In this document: one piece after another, positions 19,367 to 27,124 of the stretch | Layout: every line of letters starts with the position of its first letter | Position numbering within the stretch: the stretch's first letter is position 1 | From: Vibrio hepatarius | Lineage (GTDB): Bacteria; Pseudomonadota; Gammaproteobacteria; Enterobacterales; Vibrionaceae | Assembly: GCF_011806575.1 (NCBI RefSeq) | Contig: NZ_JAATOO010000006.1 | Location: 124,001-188,000, forward strand | Length of the DNA: 64,000 nucleotides | Direction of reading: 5' to 3' | Made by a program: the position numbers and the translations under genes | The notes under the pieces: model-generated | Told to the model about the DNA's origin: nothing | The model's database searches: none | Seen by the model: the letters and a program-made list of their open reading frames with translations, nothing else

Positions 19367-20808
19367 ATTTTTTTTGAATTTGGTAATAGCTCATGCAACC
19401 GAATGTAGCGATCTAAATGGGTACTGATCGCAGATTTAGAAATAGCTTTTAGAGGCAAAATGTCCTTACGGATCTCGGCAACTTGTAGCTGTGGTTGTTG
19501 TAAACGCGTCTCAAGACTCTTAAGCATATGGATTTGGCTACGAAAGATACTTGGGTGTTGAGAACTGGCGATAGTTCTACGCATCTTGGGTAGTAAAGAG
19601 GTGACTTCGTTTAAGAACGAGCAGTGCTCCAGTAAGATACACAAGTGGTAAAGGTCGTAAAAATGGTCGAGGGAATGTTTCGACAGAACATGTTTGATTT
19701 CTCTAACAGTGGTGTTTAGATCGCCTCTGATTGCTGCAATATGCGCGGTAACTAATTTCGATTGTACCTGAAGGTTTCCACTCTTTTGTAGTTCGAGAAT
19801 CATTGGATTAAGACCAAACAATAAATTTTCGAACGACGCGGCTGTCGCGTTGTTCATTGCACGGTACAAGTAACAGCGTACGTAATTGAGTTTAGTAAAA
19901 ATTCCGCCACGAAAAGTGTTCTGGTTCTTATCGTAGTAACGCTTAATGTAAGTTACCGCATCGTCGTAAGACGCAGTGGCAAGCGATAGATTCGTTACAA
20001 CGAGCTCACGCTCTGCACCAGCATCTAAAAGCATCGTCGACAGCTTTAGATGTTCGATGGCTTTCGGTAAGTCTTCGTTGATGGCCGCAATATTTGACAT
20101 TTCATCGTGATAATAAGGGTTATCTTGTTTGTTGTTAACGCGACTTAAGATTTCATGAGCACGATCGATCTGGCCTGTTTCAATCAATGTGTTTGCTAGT
20201 GCTGTTCTACACCAGTCTGCGTTGGTCTCTGCAAGTAGGTATTCGTAATCAGTAGCAGCGAGCGCAAACTGCCTATTTTGCACCAGAGCATACGCTCGGT
20301 AGCGACGGATAAGCTTAGAGTACTCTGGATGAAAGGGCAGTAAGTCATCGCATCTCGAAACAACGCCTGTGTAATCAAAATCGTAGAGCTTTTCGTAGAT
20401 GGGCAACAGAGCAGACTTACGTTTTAGCGTGGATTTAAGGCGACGCATGAAGAACGGTTTTCGAAATGGCTTAAGGAGATAGTCATCGGGGGACGAGTCA
20501 ACTATCGATCGAACGGTCTTTTGCTCGTTCTCACCAGTTAAAAACATGAATACGGTGTGCGGACTAAGGGTCTTCGAATATTTGAGTTCCTCAAGCAGTT
20601 GAAAACCGTTCAATTGCGTTTGGAAGTTGTAGTCACAAATAATTAAGTCGAACTCAATTTGACGGCATTGGTAAATGGCGTCAAACGGCTTATATGCGTA
20701 ATAGATTTTGTCGAAACCAACCTGGCGTAAAATGGTGGTAACGCTGCTTGTAACCAATCGAGAGTCGTCTGCGACCAGAACTTTGCTCTGTTTAATATCA
20801 AATTTCAT
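19345..20808 (-). CDS. VieB-like response regulator with TPR domain
   Basis: The protein has an N-terminal REC domain (about 8-125; acidic pair ADD, acceptor Asp59 in IICDYNF) and a long helical TPR-like region (about 150-480); it has no DNA-binding or enzymatic domain. V. cholerae VieB has this form and is known to inhibit the VieS-VieA pathway, so the same negative role is plausible here. The reading frame as given ends at 487 residues just after two lysines encoded by an A8 tract, and a coherent downstream frame exists. Either the frame is broken, there is a base-count error, or the ribosome slips. It faces the Vie-like operon and lies 96 bases after the Hpt gene on the same strand. Confidence 0.85.
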   Translation of the reverse strand: MKFDIKQSKVLVADDSRLVTSSVTTILRQVGFDKIYYAYKPFDAIYQCRQIEFDLIICDYNFQTQLNGFQLLEELKYSKTLSPHTVFMFLTGENEQKTVRSIVDSSPDDYLLKPFRKPFFMRRLKSTLKRKSALLPIYEKLYDFDYTGVVSRCDDLLPFHPEYSKLIRRYRAYALVQNRQFALAATDYEYLLAETNADWCRTALANTLIETGQIDRAHEILSRVNNKQDNPYYHDEMSNIAAINEDLPKAIEHLKLSTMLLDAGAERELVVTNLSLATASYDDAVTYIKRYYDKNQNTFRGGIFTKLNYVRCYLYRAMNNATAASFENLLFGLNPMILELQKSGNLQVQSKLVTAHIAAIRGDLNTTVREIKHVLSKHSLDHFYDLYHLCILLEHCSFLNEVTSLLPKMRRTIASSQHPSIFRSQIHMLKSLETRLQQPQLQVAEIRKDILPLKAISKSAISTHLDRYIRLHELLPNSKKICLRLFA

Positions 20809-20904
20809 GACTAAAACCTCCGCGCGGATAGTACCAGAAGTGAAATTAACGGAGACATAACAGTCTGAAAAACAGAAAGTTCTTACATGTTTCGGCAGGT
20901 TTTC

Positions 20905-21288
20905 TTAAGCGACCGAGACGAGTGCCGCTTGTTCGTTGTCGATCCAAGCTTCGACAGTCTCAATACTTTCTTTGATTGATTGGATTAAGTTTACCAAGCT
21001 GGATACGTACGCTGATGAGTGTGCTTTACCTAACGTTTCTGTCTCAATCGATAACTGTTCGATATAACGCAAACCAATTTGACCAGCGCCGCCTTTAATA
21101 CGGTGTATGACGTCTAAAGACTCGTGTAGGTGTGTTGGTAGTTTATCGAGTTTCTGGATATCACCAGACATGGTTTCAACATAAACGATAGCCATCAATA
21201 ATCGAACGTCACGCGGTGTTTGATATAGCCAGTCGGTGTAGATATTGTTGTTATTTTGCTTGTCAGAATCAAAAGGTGCATTGAACAT
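20905..21288 (-). CDS. Free-standing Hpt (histidine phosphotransfer) protein
   Basis: The 127-residue protein carries the Hpt signature HRIKGGAGQIGL with phospho-acceptor His62 in a helical domain (about 25-115). It has no kinase or receiver domain. Such proteins shuttle phosphate between receivers. It lies upstream of the REC-TPR gene on the same strand and next to a complete hybrid kinase that already has its own Hpt, so it probably serves as a second branch or a phosphate sink. Partners are inferred from position only. Confidence 0.86.
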   Translation of the reverse strand: MFNAPFDSDKQNNNNIYTDWLYQTPRDVRLLMAIVYVETMSGDIQKLDKLPTHLHESLDVIHRIKGGAGQIGLRYIEQLSIETETLGKAHSSAYVSSLVNLIQSIKESIETVEAWIDNEQAALVSVA

Positions 21289-21620
21289 TTATCTTCTCGT
21301 TGGTACTTGGTTTAGTTGCTCCAGAGCTTACGCGGCATAGGCTATCAGTCAAATATCTAAAGAAGCTTGAGATAATGCAAGTGTTTGTTTTTAAACTATA
21401 ATTGTGATTTTGTAGGCCATGTATTACACGGAGACAGGAAAGTGCGTTCGAGTTGAGTAGGATGTTGTTAAGCAAAGTAGCTCCCTGCGAATGGGTGGAC
21501 AATATCATGAGCACGTAAACCCTAGTTGACGCATAGCAAATCTATTTGCGCTGCGAGCCTAGACTTCTATGTTACTCGTCGTTTACATTGTTCGAGTATT
21601 TACTTAACGAGGAATAGTCA
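21289..21620. other. 332-bp divergent intergenic region between hpt and VOC genes
   Basis: Probably holds promoters for both directions. A perfect palindrome GCAAAT-CT-ATTTGC at 21536-21549 lies about 70 bases before the VOC start and could be an operator. No other structure stands out. Confidence 0.5.
21536..21549. promoter_or_regulatory. Palindromic candidate operator upstream of the VOC gene
   Basis: Six-base perfect arms GCAAAT and ATTTGC around a 2-base centre. Position fits a regulator site for the downstream gene, but the bound protein is unknown and short palindromes arise by chance. Confidence 0.25.
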
Positions 21621-21998
21621 ATGTTTAGTCATGTAATGCTGGGTTCTAATGACGTAGAGCTATCAAAAAAGTTTTACGATGCGCTGATGGAAGTGCTGGG
21701 TCATAAAGAGGGAATCATCGACGATCATGGGCGTTGCATCTACTTTACTGATACGGGAGTTTTTGCGCTTACTAAGCCGATTAACGGTGAGTCCGCAACC
21801 CATGGTAACGGTATGACTATCGGCTTTGCAGCAACAAGTCCAGAAGTGGTGGATGCATGGCATGCTGCGGGCGTAGCAAATGGTGGCACCAGTATTGAGA
21901 ACCCACCGGGCGTACGTCAATCAGGTGAGCATCGTATGTATTTGGCTTACTTGCGCGATCCTCACGGCAACAAGATTTGTGCGACGCACTTTATGTAA
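21621..21998 (+). CDS. VOC-superfamily (glyoxalase/bleomycin-resistance-like) protein
   Basis: The 125-residue single-domain protein has the paired beta-alpha-beta-beta-beta modules of the vicinal oxygen chelate fold: an N-terminal FSHVMLGSNDVELSKKFYDAL strand-helix and a C-terminal YLAYLRDPHGNKICA hairpin. Likely metal ligands are His4, Glu102 or nearby, and the C-terminal acidic or histidine residues. The substrate cannot be assigned: lyases, dioxygenases and resistance proteins share the fold. GAGGAA lies upstream of the ATG. Monocistronic, with a strong terminator following. Confidence 0.82.
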   Translation: MFSHVMLGSNDVELSKKFYDALMEVLGHKEGIIDDHGRCIYFTDTGVFALTKPINGESATHGNGMTIGFAATSPEVVDAWHAAGVANGGTSIENPPGVRQSGEHRMYLAYLRDPHGNKICATHFM

Positions 21999-22030
21999 TC
22001 ACGTTTTTGCAACGTAAAGTGTGAAATGAT

Positions 22031-22059
22031 AAAAAGCCAGATCTTAGATCTGGCTTTTT
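22031..22059. terminator. Bidirectional intrinsic terminator
   Basis: AAAAAGCCAGATC / GATCTGGCTTTTT with a TTA loop, between two convergent genes. The A-run and T-run on either side let it work on both strands. Confidence 0.88.
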
Positions 22060-22120
22060 AAATTCTGTTTCCTAGCGGATACGTCAACACTTCATTCACG
22101 ATGCCTGTCGTGATTAGCGA

Positions 22121-22444
22121 TTAGTCCTCGAAATTCCAGATAAAACCTGCACCAAAGCTTCCATCCGCATCGGATCTTAAGTAAGTCTGCGCATCGGCTT
22201 TCGGAATTTTTCTTACGTAACATTTACTGCCATTAGGTGTTACGAAGTCACGGTTTTTATCAGCGCCATAATGTGGCTTGCTCAAACAGTCATCCGGCGC
22301 GTACCAATCATTGTTTTGCTCATACTCAAAGCTGTAGGGATTTACCTGCGCAGAATAGATGTCGTCATAGCTGTAGCTATTGGCAAAGCTGGCAGCAGAG
22401 AGAACAGAGCAGATAGATAAGACAAACAAACGATTCAACGTCAT
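22121..22444 (-). CDS. Small secreted protein of unknown function
   Basis: From the chosen ATG the product is 107 residues with a signal peptide (LNRLFVLSICSVLSAASFANS, cleavage near residue 21). The mature part is rich in Tyr, Asp and Asn and has two cysteines (DDCLSKPH and GSKCYVRK) that could pair in the periplasm. I do not recognise the family. An upstream in-frame ATG at 22477 would add 11 residues in front of the signal peptide and is less likely. It is convergent with the VOC gene. Confidence 0.72.
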   Translation of the reverse strand: MTLNRLFVLSICSVLSAASFANSYSYDDIYSAQVNPYSFEYEQNNDWYAPDDCLSKPHYGADKNRDFVTPNGSKCYVRKIPKADAQTYLRSDADGSFGAGFIWNFED

Positions 22445-22521
22445 AACAACCTCAACAGTAGATAGGTAATGGGTCAACGGCGGATAAATTATCCTCTCTC
22501 GACTATTAAATCAATAAAAAG

Positions 22522-22544
22522 TTATCGTAAAACGATAATTTTTT
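22522..22544 (+). promoter_or_regulatory. ATCGT-AAA-ACGAT palindrome upstream of the DUF2975/XRE pair
   Basis: TTATCG and CGATAA flank TAAAA, followed by a T6 run, 60-80 bases before the DUF2975 start. It may be an operator for the XRE-type regulator encoded two genes on, or a weak AT-rich terminator. Its place upstream of the operon favours an operator. Confidence 0.4.
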
Positions 22545-22604
22545 ATTGAAAGTTGAGTTTGTCATGGTTAGGATAAGCTCATCAAAAAGCAAAAAGGTTT
22601 TAAT

Positions 22605-23132
22605 ATGTCTCAAAACTCCATTAGCCAGTTCAGTCGCAAGTTACTTGTCTTGTTTTGGTTCTCGCTTATATTTGTCGCCGTTCTCAATACCGCTTTCTGG
22701 TTTGGTGCGACATTGTTCGATGCATCGTGGTTTGAAGCCTCATTCCCTGTAGAGGTAGCATTACCCATGTCAGTTACGCGTTCATTGGTTGGTTTTATCC
22801 CAAGTATGTTGAACACATTTTTGACGATGGCGCTATTGTGGCAATTGATTATTCTGTTCCGTCTCTACGAAAAAGGGTTGATCTTCGACCATCAGAATAC
22901 TCAGTGTTACAAGAAACTCAGTTACTTACTGATCGCAACACCGTTTGTCGGTGCTATTGCAGATATACTGCTGACATTGGTGCTGTCATACAGTGACGGG
23001 TACTGGGAGTTCTTTTTCAATGTCGATGATGTAGATATTACGATGATGATCATTGGCTTCATCGTTAGGTTCATTGCCGTCGTGATGGATAGAGCAAATC
23101 AACTTAACGAAGAAAACGAATTGACCATTTAA
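22605..23132 (+). CDS. DUF2975 membrane protein
   Basis: The 175-residue protein has four predicted membrane helices (about 15-38, 58-80, 100-123 and 142-162) and matches the DUF2975 style: a short cytoplasmic segment RLYEKGLIFDHQNTQCYKKL between helices 2 and 3. Genes of this family are typically paired with a small XRE-type regulator, as here (12-base gap). The function of the pair is unknown; a membrane sensor or partner for the regulator is an inference. AAAGG precedes the ATG. Confidence 0.83.
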   Translation: MSQNSISQFSRKLLVLFWFSLIFVAVLNTAFWFGATLFDASWFEASFPVEVALPMSVTRSLVGFIPSMLNTFLTMALLWQLIILFRLYEKGLIFDHQNTQCYKKLSYLLIATPFVGAIADILLTLVLSYSDGYWEFFFNVDDVDITMMIIGFIVRFIAVVMDRANQLNEENELTI

Positions 23133-23143
23133 GTGGGGCGAGC

Positions 23144-23359
23144 ATGGCAATTATAGTTAATCTCGATGTGATGCTAGCTAAGAGAAAAATGCGTTCTAAT
23201 GAACTGGCAAAACTCATCGGGATCACCGAACAAAACCTGTCGATATTAAAGAATGGTCGAGCTAAGGCAGTCAAACTCGCAACGCTAGAAGCGATTTGTA
23301 AACATCTTGATTGCCAACCGGGGGATATATTGGAATATACGCCGGACGTAGATGAATAA
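23144..23359 (+). CDS. Small XRE-family (YozG-type) transcriptional regulator
   Basis: The 71 residues are almost entirely one Cro/C1-type helix-turn-helix (about 4-62): VMLAKRKMRSNELAKLIG, then ITEQNLSILKNGRAK as recognition helix, ending in CQPGDILEYTPD, which is the usual end of this subfamily. It follows a DUF2975 gene in an apparent two-gene operon and probably autoregulates it through the palindrome at 22522-22538. Confidence 0.88.
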   Translation: MAIIVNLDVMLAKRKMRSNELAKLIGITEQNLSILKNGRAKAVKLATLEAICKHLDCQPGDILEYTPDVDE

Positions 23360-23378
23360 TTTAAACTAATTATTTACA

Positions 23379-23406
23379 AGCCAGAGTATTCATACTCTGG
23401 CTTTTT
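23379..23406 (+). terminator. Intrinsic terminator after the XRE gene
   Basis: AGCCAGAGTA / TACTCTGGCT with a TTCA loop followed by TTTT. Confidence 0.88.
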
Positions 23407-23578
23407 AGTTTGGTTTCTCTATTTTAGTTGCTATTAACTTCTTATGTTTCATGTAATTGGTATCAAAGTAACGTGTCCCCGATCACCGTTTGGTTATAAC
23501 CCTTTAGGCTTAGTTAGCGTTTGAATAAGCCAGTGCTAATATTAATTTAATCTTAGCTTTTACGGTGATAAGCAATCA

Positions 23579-25264
23579 ATGTCATATCTAAATAAGGGAT
23601 ATCGTTGGGGCTCATACATATCGAACTTAATACTAGAGGGCAGCAGTATTGGCACTTGGGTATGGAATGTTCAAACGGGTGAGACGATATTCAATGAGGC
23701 TTGGGCCGATATTATTGGTTATTCTCTTGATGAATTAACGCCTATTTCAATAGATACTTGGTTGAAATATGTACACCCAGATGATTTAAAAAACTCAGAA
23801 TTCAAACTTAATCAACACTTTTCAGGCGAGACTGAGCAATATGTTTGTGAAGCACGAATGCGACACAAACAAGGTCATTGGGTGAAAGTGCTTGATAAAG
23901 GTAAAGTGCTCATTCGGGACGACAACAACAAACCTTTATGGATGTTTGGCGTGCATGTTGATGTGACAGACCTGTGGAACAAAGAAAAACAAATAACAGA
24001 ACTTAAAACCCAACTCGAGTTACTGACTGATAATTTACCAGGCTTTGTATACCAATACGTTTTACGTGAAGACGGGACCTTCTATTTTCCTTTTGCGACC
24101 AAGAAAGTAGCGGAAATCTATGGATGTTCAGCTGAACAAGTATTACAAGATGCTAACTTTGCAATGGAAGCGGTGCACCCTGACGATCTGGAAAGAATAC
24201 AAACTAGCATTGAAGAGTCAAAAGAGCAGATGTCTGAATGGCATCAAACATTTCGGGTTATTCACCCGTTAAAAGGTGAAATTTGGCTAGAAGGAAAGTC
24301 AACTCCCCAGAGACTAGTTAACGGCGACACCATTTGGCATGGATATTTGCATGACGTTACCGAAGAGCGAAACCAAAACGAGCAGATTCGGCTGCTTTCT
24401 GCGGCGGTATCGGCCACTACTCAAGGCATACTCATCACCGATGCACAAATACGTATTATCGATGTGAATCCAGCGTTTGAAGTCTTAACGGGCTATTCTA
24501 AGCAGGAAATCATCGGTGAAATGCCGTCAAAACTCTCTTCTGGTAAACACTCCAAAGACTTTTATCTAGAGCTGTGGAAAACCCTTTCAGAACAAGAACA
24601 CTGGCGTGGTCGAATCTGGAATCGCAAGAAAACTGGTGAAGCATTTCCTGTGCTAGTCACTATCGATGTGCTTAAAAATCAATGTGGAGAAGTGACCAAC
24701 TATATTTGTGTTTTTAGCGATATTTCCGAGATGATTGCCGAGCAAGAGCTGCTGGCGGATCTCGTTAACAAAGATCCGTTAACGGGGCTATATAACCGAC
24801 GTGCACTCGATACTTTGTTAGAAAGAAAGTCGCGTAAAGGGCGGGATGGTGACGACTTTTTTACTATCATCTATTTCGACCTCGATAACTTCAAAGTATT
24901 GAATGACTCTTTAGGTCACGCATCTGGTGACAAAATGTTGACCGATATTGCAGATAAGTTAAGCAAAGAGATGCGAGAAAAGGACATGCTGGCGAGAGTA
25001 GGCGGCGATGAATTTGTTGCTGTGATTGAATCAGTAAACAGTGAGGGGCTTGCTGACCGAATTGTGCAGCGTTTTGAAGACAACATAAATGAAATTGCCA
25101 AAAGCTTTGATACATTAGAGCCTGTGAGTGTCAGCATTGGCGCTGCTTTCTTTCCACTAGATGGTACGGATCCAGAGGAGCTATTGTTGCTGGCAGATGC
25201 ACGAATGTATGAATCTAAGAATGCAAAAAAGCTCACCAGTAATATTCGTTTAAGTGGTACTTAG
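23579..25264 (+). CDS. Diguanylate cyclase with three PAS domains
   Basis: Cytoplasmic 561-residue sensor. PAS/PAC modules lie at about 20-135, 143-260 and 265-385 (the third with DVNPAFEVLTGYSKQEIIG), then a GGDEF domain (about 390-555) with DPLTGLYNRR and active site GGDEFVAV near 475. No membrane segment is apparent. It should make cyclic-di-GMP in response to a ligand or redox signal. Single gene, convergent with eptA and closed by a terminator. Confidence 0.93.
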   Translation: MSYLNKGYRWGSYISNLILEGSSIGTWVWNVQTGETIFNEAWADIIGYSLDELTPISIDTWLKYVHPDDLKNSEFKLNQHFSGETEQYVCEARMRHKQGHWVKVLDKGKVLIRDDNNKPLWMFGVHVDVTDLWNKEKQITELKTQLELLTDNLPGFVYQYVLREDGTFYFPFATKKVAEIYGCSAEQVLQDANFAMEAVHPDDLERIQTSIEESKEQMSEWHQTFRVIHPLKGEIWLEGKSTPQRLVNGDTIWHGYLHDVTEERNQNEQIRLLSAAVSATTQGILITDAQIRIIDVNPAFEVLTGYSKQEIIGEMPSKLSSGKHSKDFYLELWKTLSEQEHWRGRIWNRKKTGEAFPVLVTIDVLKNQCGEVTNYICVFSDISEMIAEQELLADLVNKDPLTGLYNRRALDTLLERKSRKGRDGDDFFTIIYFDLDNFKVLNDSLGHASGDKMLTDIADKLSKEMREKDMLARVGGDEFVAVIESVNSEGLADRIVQRFEDNINEIAKSFDTLEPVSVSIGAAFFPLDGTDPEELLLLADARMYESKNAKKLTSNIRLSGT

Positions 25265-25295
25265 TCAGATGGCATTGCAGAATTTTTTACAAATT

Positions 25296-25319
25296 AGGCG
25301 AGCAGTAAGCTCGCCTTTT
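25296..25319. terminator. Terminator between the PAS-GGDEF gene and eptA
   Basis: AGGCGAGC / GCTCGCCT with an AGTAA loop and TTTT tail on the + strand, between convergent genes. Confidence 0.82.
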
Positions 25320-25341
25320 GACTTCTGCGGATAGATCATAG

Positions 25342-26979
25342 CTATGAGTTAGCCGCACATCCACTGGTAATATCTAACGCTGCATCTTGTAGCGAGGTGT
25401 TAATGCCATACAGTCCAAGTAAGCTATCAAAGACATTATCATGGGAGATAGAGGCGTTTGCCGCCTTATCCTTGATGCATTGTAGATTAAGTTGCTTTTG
25501 TTGGGCGTACTGCTCTGGCATCCAAAGCAACCAAGGAACCTGAGTTTGCTCTTTAGGCGCAAAGGCGTAAGGTGTGCCGTGCAGATAAAGTCCGCTTTCG
25601 CCCAAAGATTCGCCGTGATCAGAAATATAAGTGAGCATCACGTTGTAATCGTCTGATACCGCTTTTAACTGAACAATGGTTTGTGCCAGTACATAGTCGG
25701 TGTAAACCAACGTATTGTCATAGACATTGACGATTTCTGAATCGCTGCAGTTTTCGATGTCACTGCGATTACATGCAGGCTGAAAAGGCGCCATCTCATT
25801 TGGGTAACGTTGCCAATACGTCGGTCCGTGGCTGCCAATCGTATGTAAGATAAGCAACTTATCGCTTGTATTATCTGAAATGAACTGTTGAGCCTGCTGT
25901 AGCATCGCAATATCAAAACAGGTGTTCCCATCGCAGTTTTCGTTTTTTAGTGAAGCATCGAGAGATTTCTGTGCCAAGCGTCTCGCGACACCTTTATCGC
26001 CGCCGTCGTTATCAATCCAAAGCACATCGACGCCAGCGTGTTTCATTACGTCGAACACATTATCTTGTGCATTTGCTCGTTTCTTGTCGTAGTCACGACG
26101 TGTCAGGTTTGAAAACATGCAAGGGACGGAAAGTGCTGTATATGTGCCACATGACGAGACATCTTGGAACGAGATTAATCCCATATCTTGCGTGTAAGGG
26201 TTGGTATTACGCTGGTATCCGTTGTAAGCAAAGTTCATCGCACGTGCGGTTTCGCCTAATACCACCACCATCAAGGTCGGTTTGCCGTTTGGATTCGGTT
26301 TGATCTCTGCGTCGGTTCCTTGGTTCTTATAGGCAATTTGCTGCGTGAAATACGTTTGCTTAAGGTACTTTACGCCATTAAATACGTGAGCAGGGATGAT
26401 CATTTTGTTGAGGTAGTGGTTGTTTCGACCGACAGACGCGTAGTCTTTGTAGCTGGTTAGTCCAATTAAACCGATGCCTGCGCACGCGAGGATGACAATG
26501 GCAAAGCGTGATGCGATAGCTCTTAATAAAGTGCGATGAGGTTTCACTCGAACCATGTAAACAAATGTGGATGGCAGAACACCAAAGCAAAATAGATAGA
26601 GCAGGGTGGAGCTATTTAAGTAGAACAGTACTTCTGAAGAATTGGTTTCGAAGATGCTTTCCATCATCGACATATCAAATACAGTTTGAAAGTTGATCTG
26701 TGCATATAGCGCAGCGGCTGAAGTCACGAACAAAAAGGCCATAAATGGTTTGAAGAAATAGGGCCAAGCAAACACTGAAAAGATAATAATGAATGCACAA
26801 GTCAATAGAACAGGGGAAGTGTAGGCAAATAACGGGTTTGGAACACCAACACTGAGCTGAAACATTTTATAAAGGACAGGGTAGTTTAGGACAGTACCGA
26901 AATACACGGAGCAAATCACAACAAGTATCGGCATGCTCATTTCGATTCGAGGCAGAGACATCGTTTTTACAATAGACAT
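25342..26979 (-). CDS. eptA: Lipid A phosphoethanolamine transferase EptA
   Basis: Inner-membrane enzyme that moves phosphoethanolamine from phosphatidylethanolamine to lipid A, lowering negative charge and polymyxin binding. The 545-residue protein has about five N-terminal membrane helices (1-190) and a periplasmic sulfatase-fold domain. The nucleophile Thr lies in GETARAMN (near 240), with later metal-site motifs LHTIGSHGPTYWQRYP and YISDHGESLGE. Cysteines in the CGTY, CMFS and CDGNTCFD segments match the family's disulfides. The ATG is preferred over the TTG one codon earlier because of GGAG spacing. It lies downstream of a two-component pair on the same strand. Confidence 0.93.
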   Translation of the reverse strand: MSIVKTMSLPRIEMSMPILVVICSVYFGTVLNYPVLYKMFQLSVGVPNPLFAYTSPVLLTCAFIIIFSVFAWPYFFKPFMAFLFVTSAAALYAQINFQTVFDMSMMESIFETNSSEVLFYLNSSTLLYLFCFGVLPSTFVYMVRVKPHRTLLRAIASRFAIVILACAGIGLIGLTSYKDYASVGRNNHYLNKMIIPAHVFNGVKYLKQTYFTQQIAYKNQGTDAEIKPNPNGKPTLMVVVLGETARAMNFAYNGYQRNTNPYTQDMGLISFQDVSSCGTYTALSVPCMFSNLTRRDYDKKRANAQDNVFDVMKHAGVDVLWIDNDGGDKGVARRLAQKSLDASLKNENCDGNTCFDIAMLQQAQQFISDNTSDKLLILHTIGSHGPTYWQRYPNEMAPFQPACNRSDIENCSDSEIVNVYDNTLVYTDYVLAQTIVQLKAVSDDYNVMLTYISDHGESLGESGLYLHGTPYAFAPKEQTQVPWLLWMPEQYAQQKQLNLQCIKDKAANASISHDNVFDSLLGLYGINTSLQDAALDITSGCAANS

Positions 26980-27092
26980 CAAGGTAACTCCATTTCATAC
27001 AATAGAGTTAGAATAGCAACTAATACTTAAGGTTTACTTAAGAAATCAATAAAACTTATGTTTGGCATGAAAGATATTGATAGGGTTAATGT

Positions 27093-27118
27093 AGGCGCTT
27101 GTGACTACACAAGCGCCT
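27093..27118 (-). terminator. Hairpin between the sensor kinase gene and eptA
   Basis: AGGCGCTTGTG / CACAAGCGCCT with an ACTA loop, just after the kinase stop. The stem is long and perfect but the minus-strand tail has few T residues, so it may only reduce read-through into eptA. Confidence 0.55.
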
Positions 27119-27124
27119 TATTGC

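Noticed and set aside
21269..21514. 81-codon minus-strand frame upstream of the Hpt gene
   Set aside because: No ribosome-binding site, no recognisable motif and it overlaps the Hpt start out of frame; more likely leader or promoter DNA.
22546..22752. 68-codon + strand frame overlapping the DUF2975 gene
   Set aside because: Out of frame with a well-supported membrane protein and without a family match.
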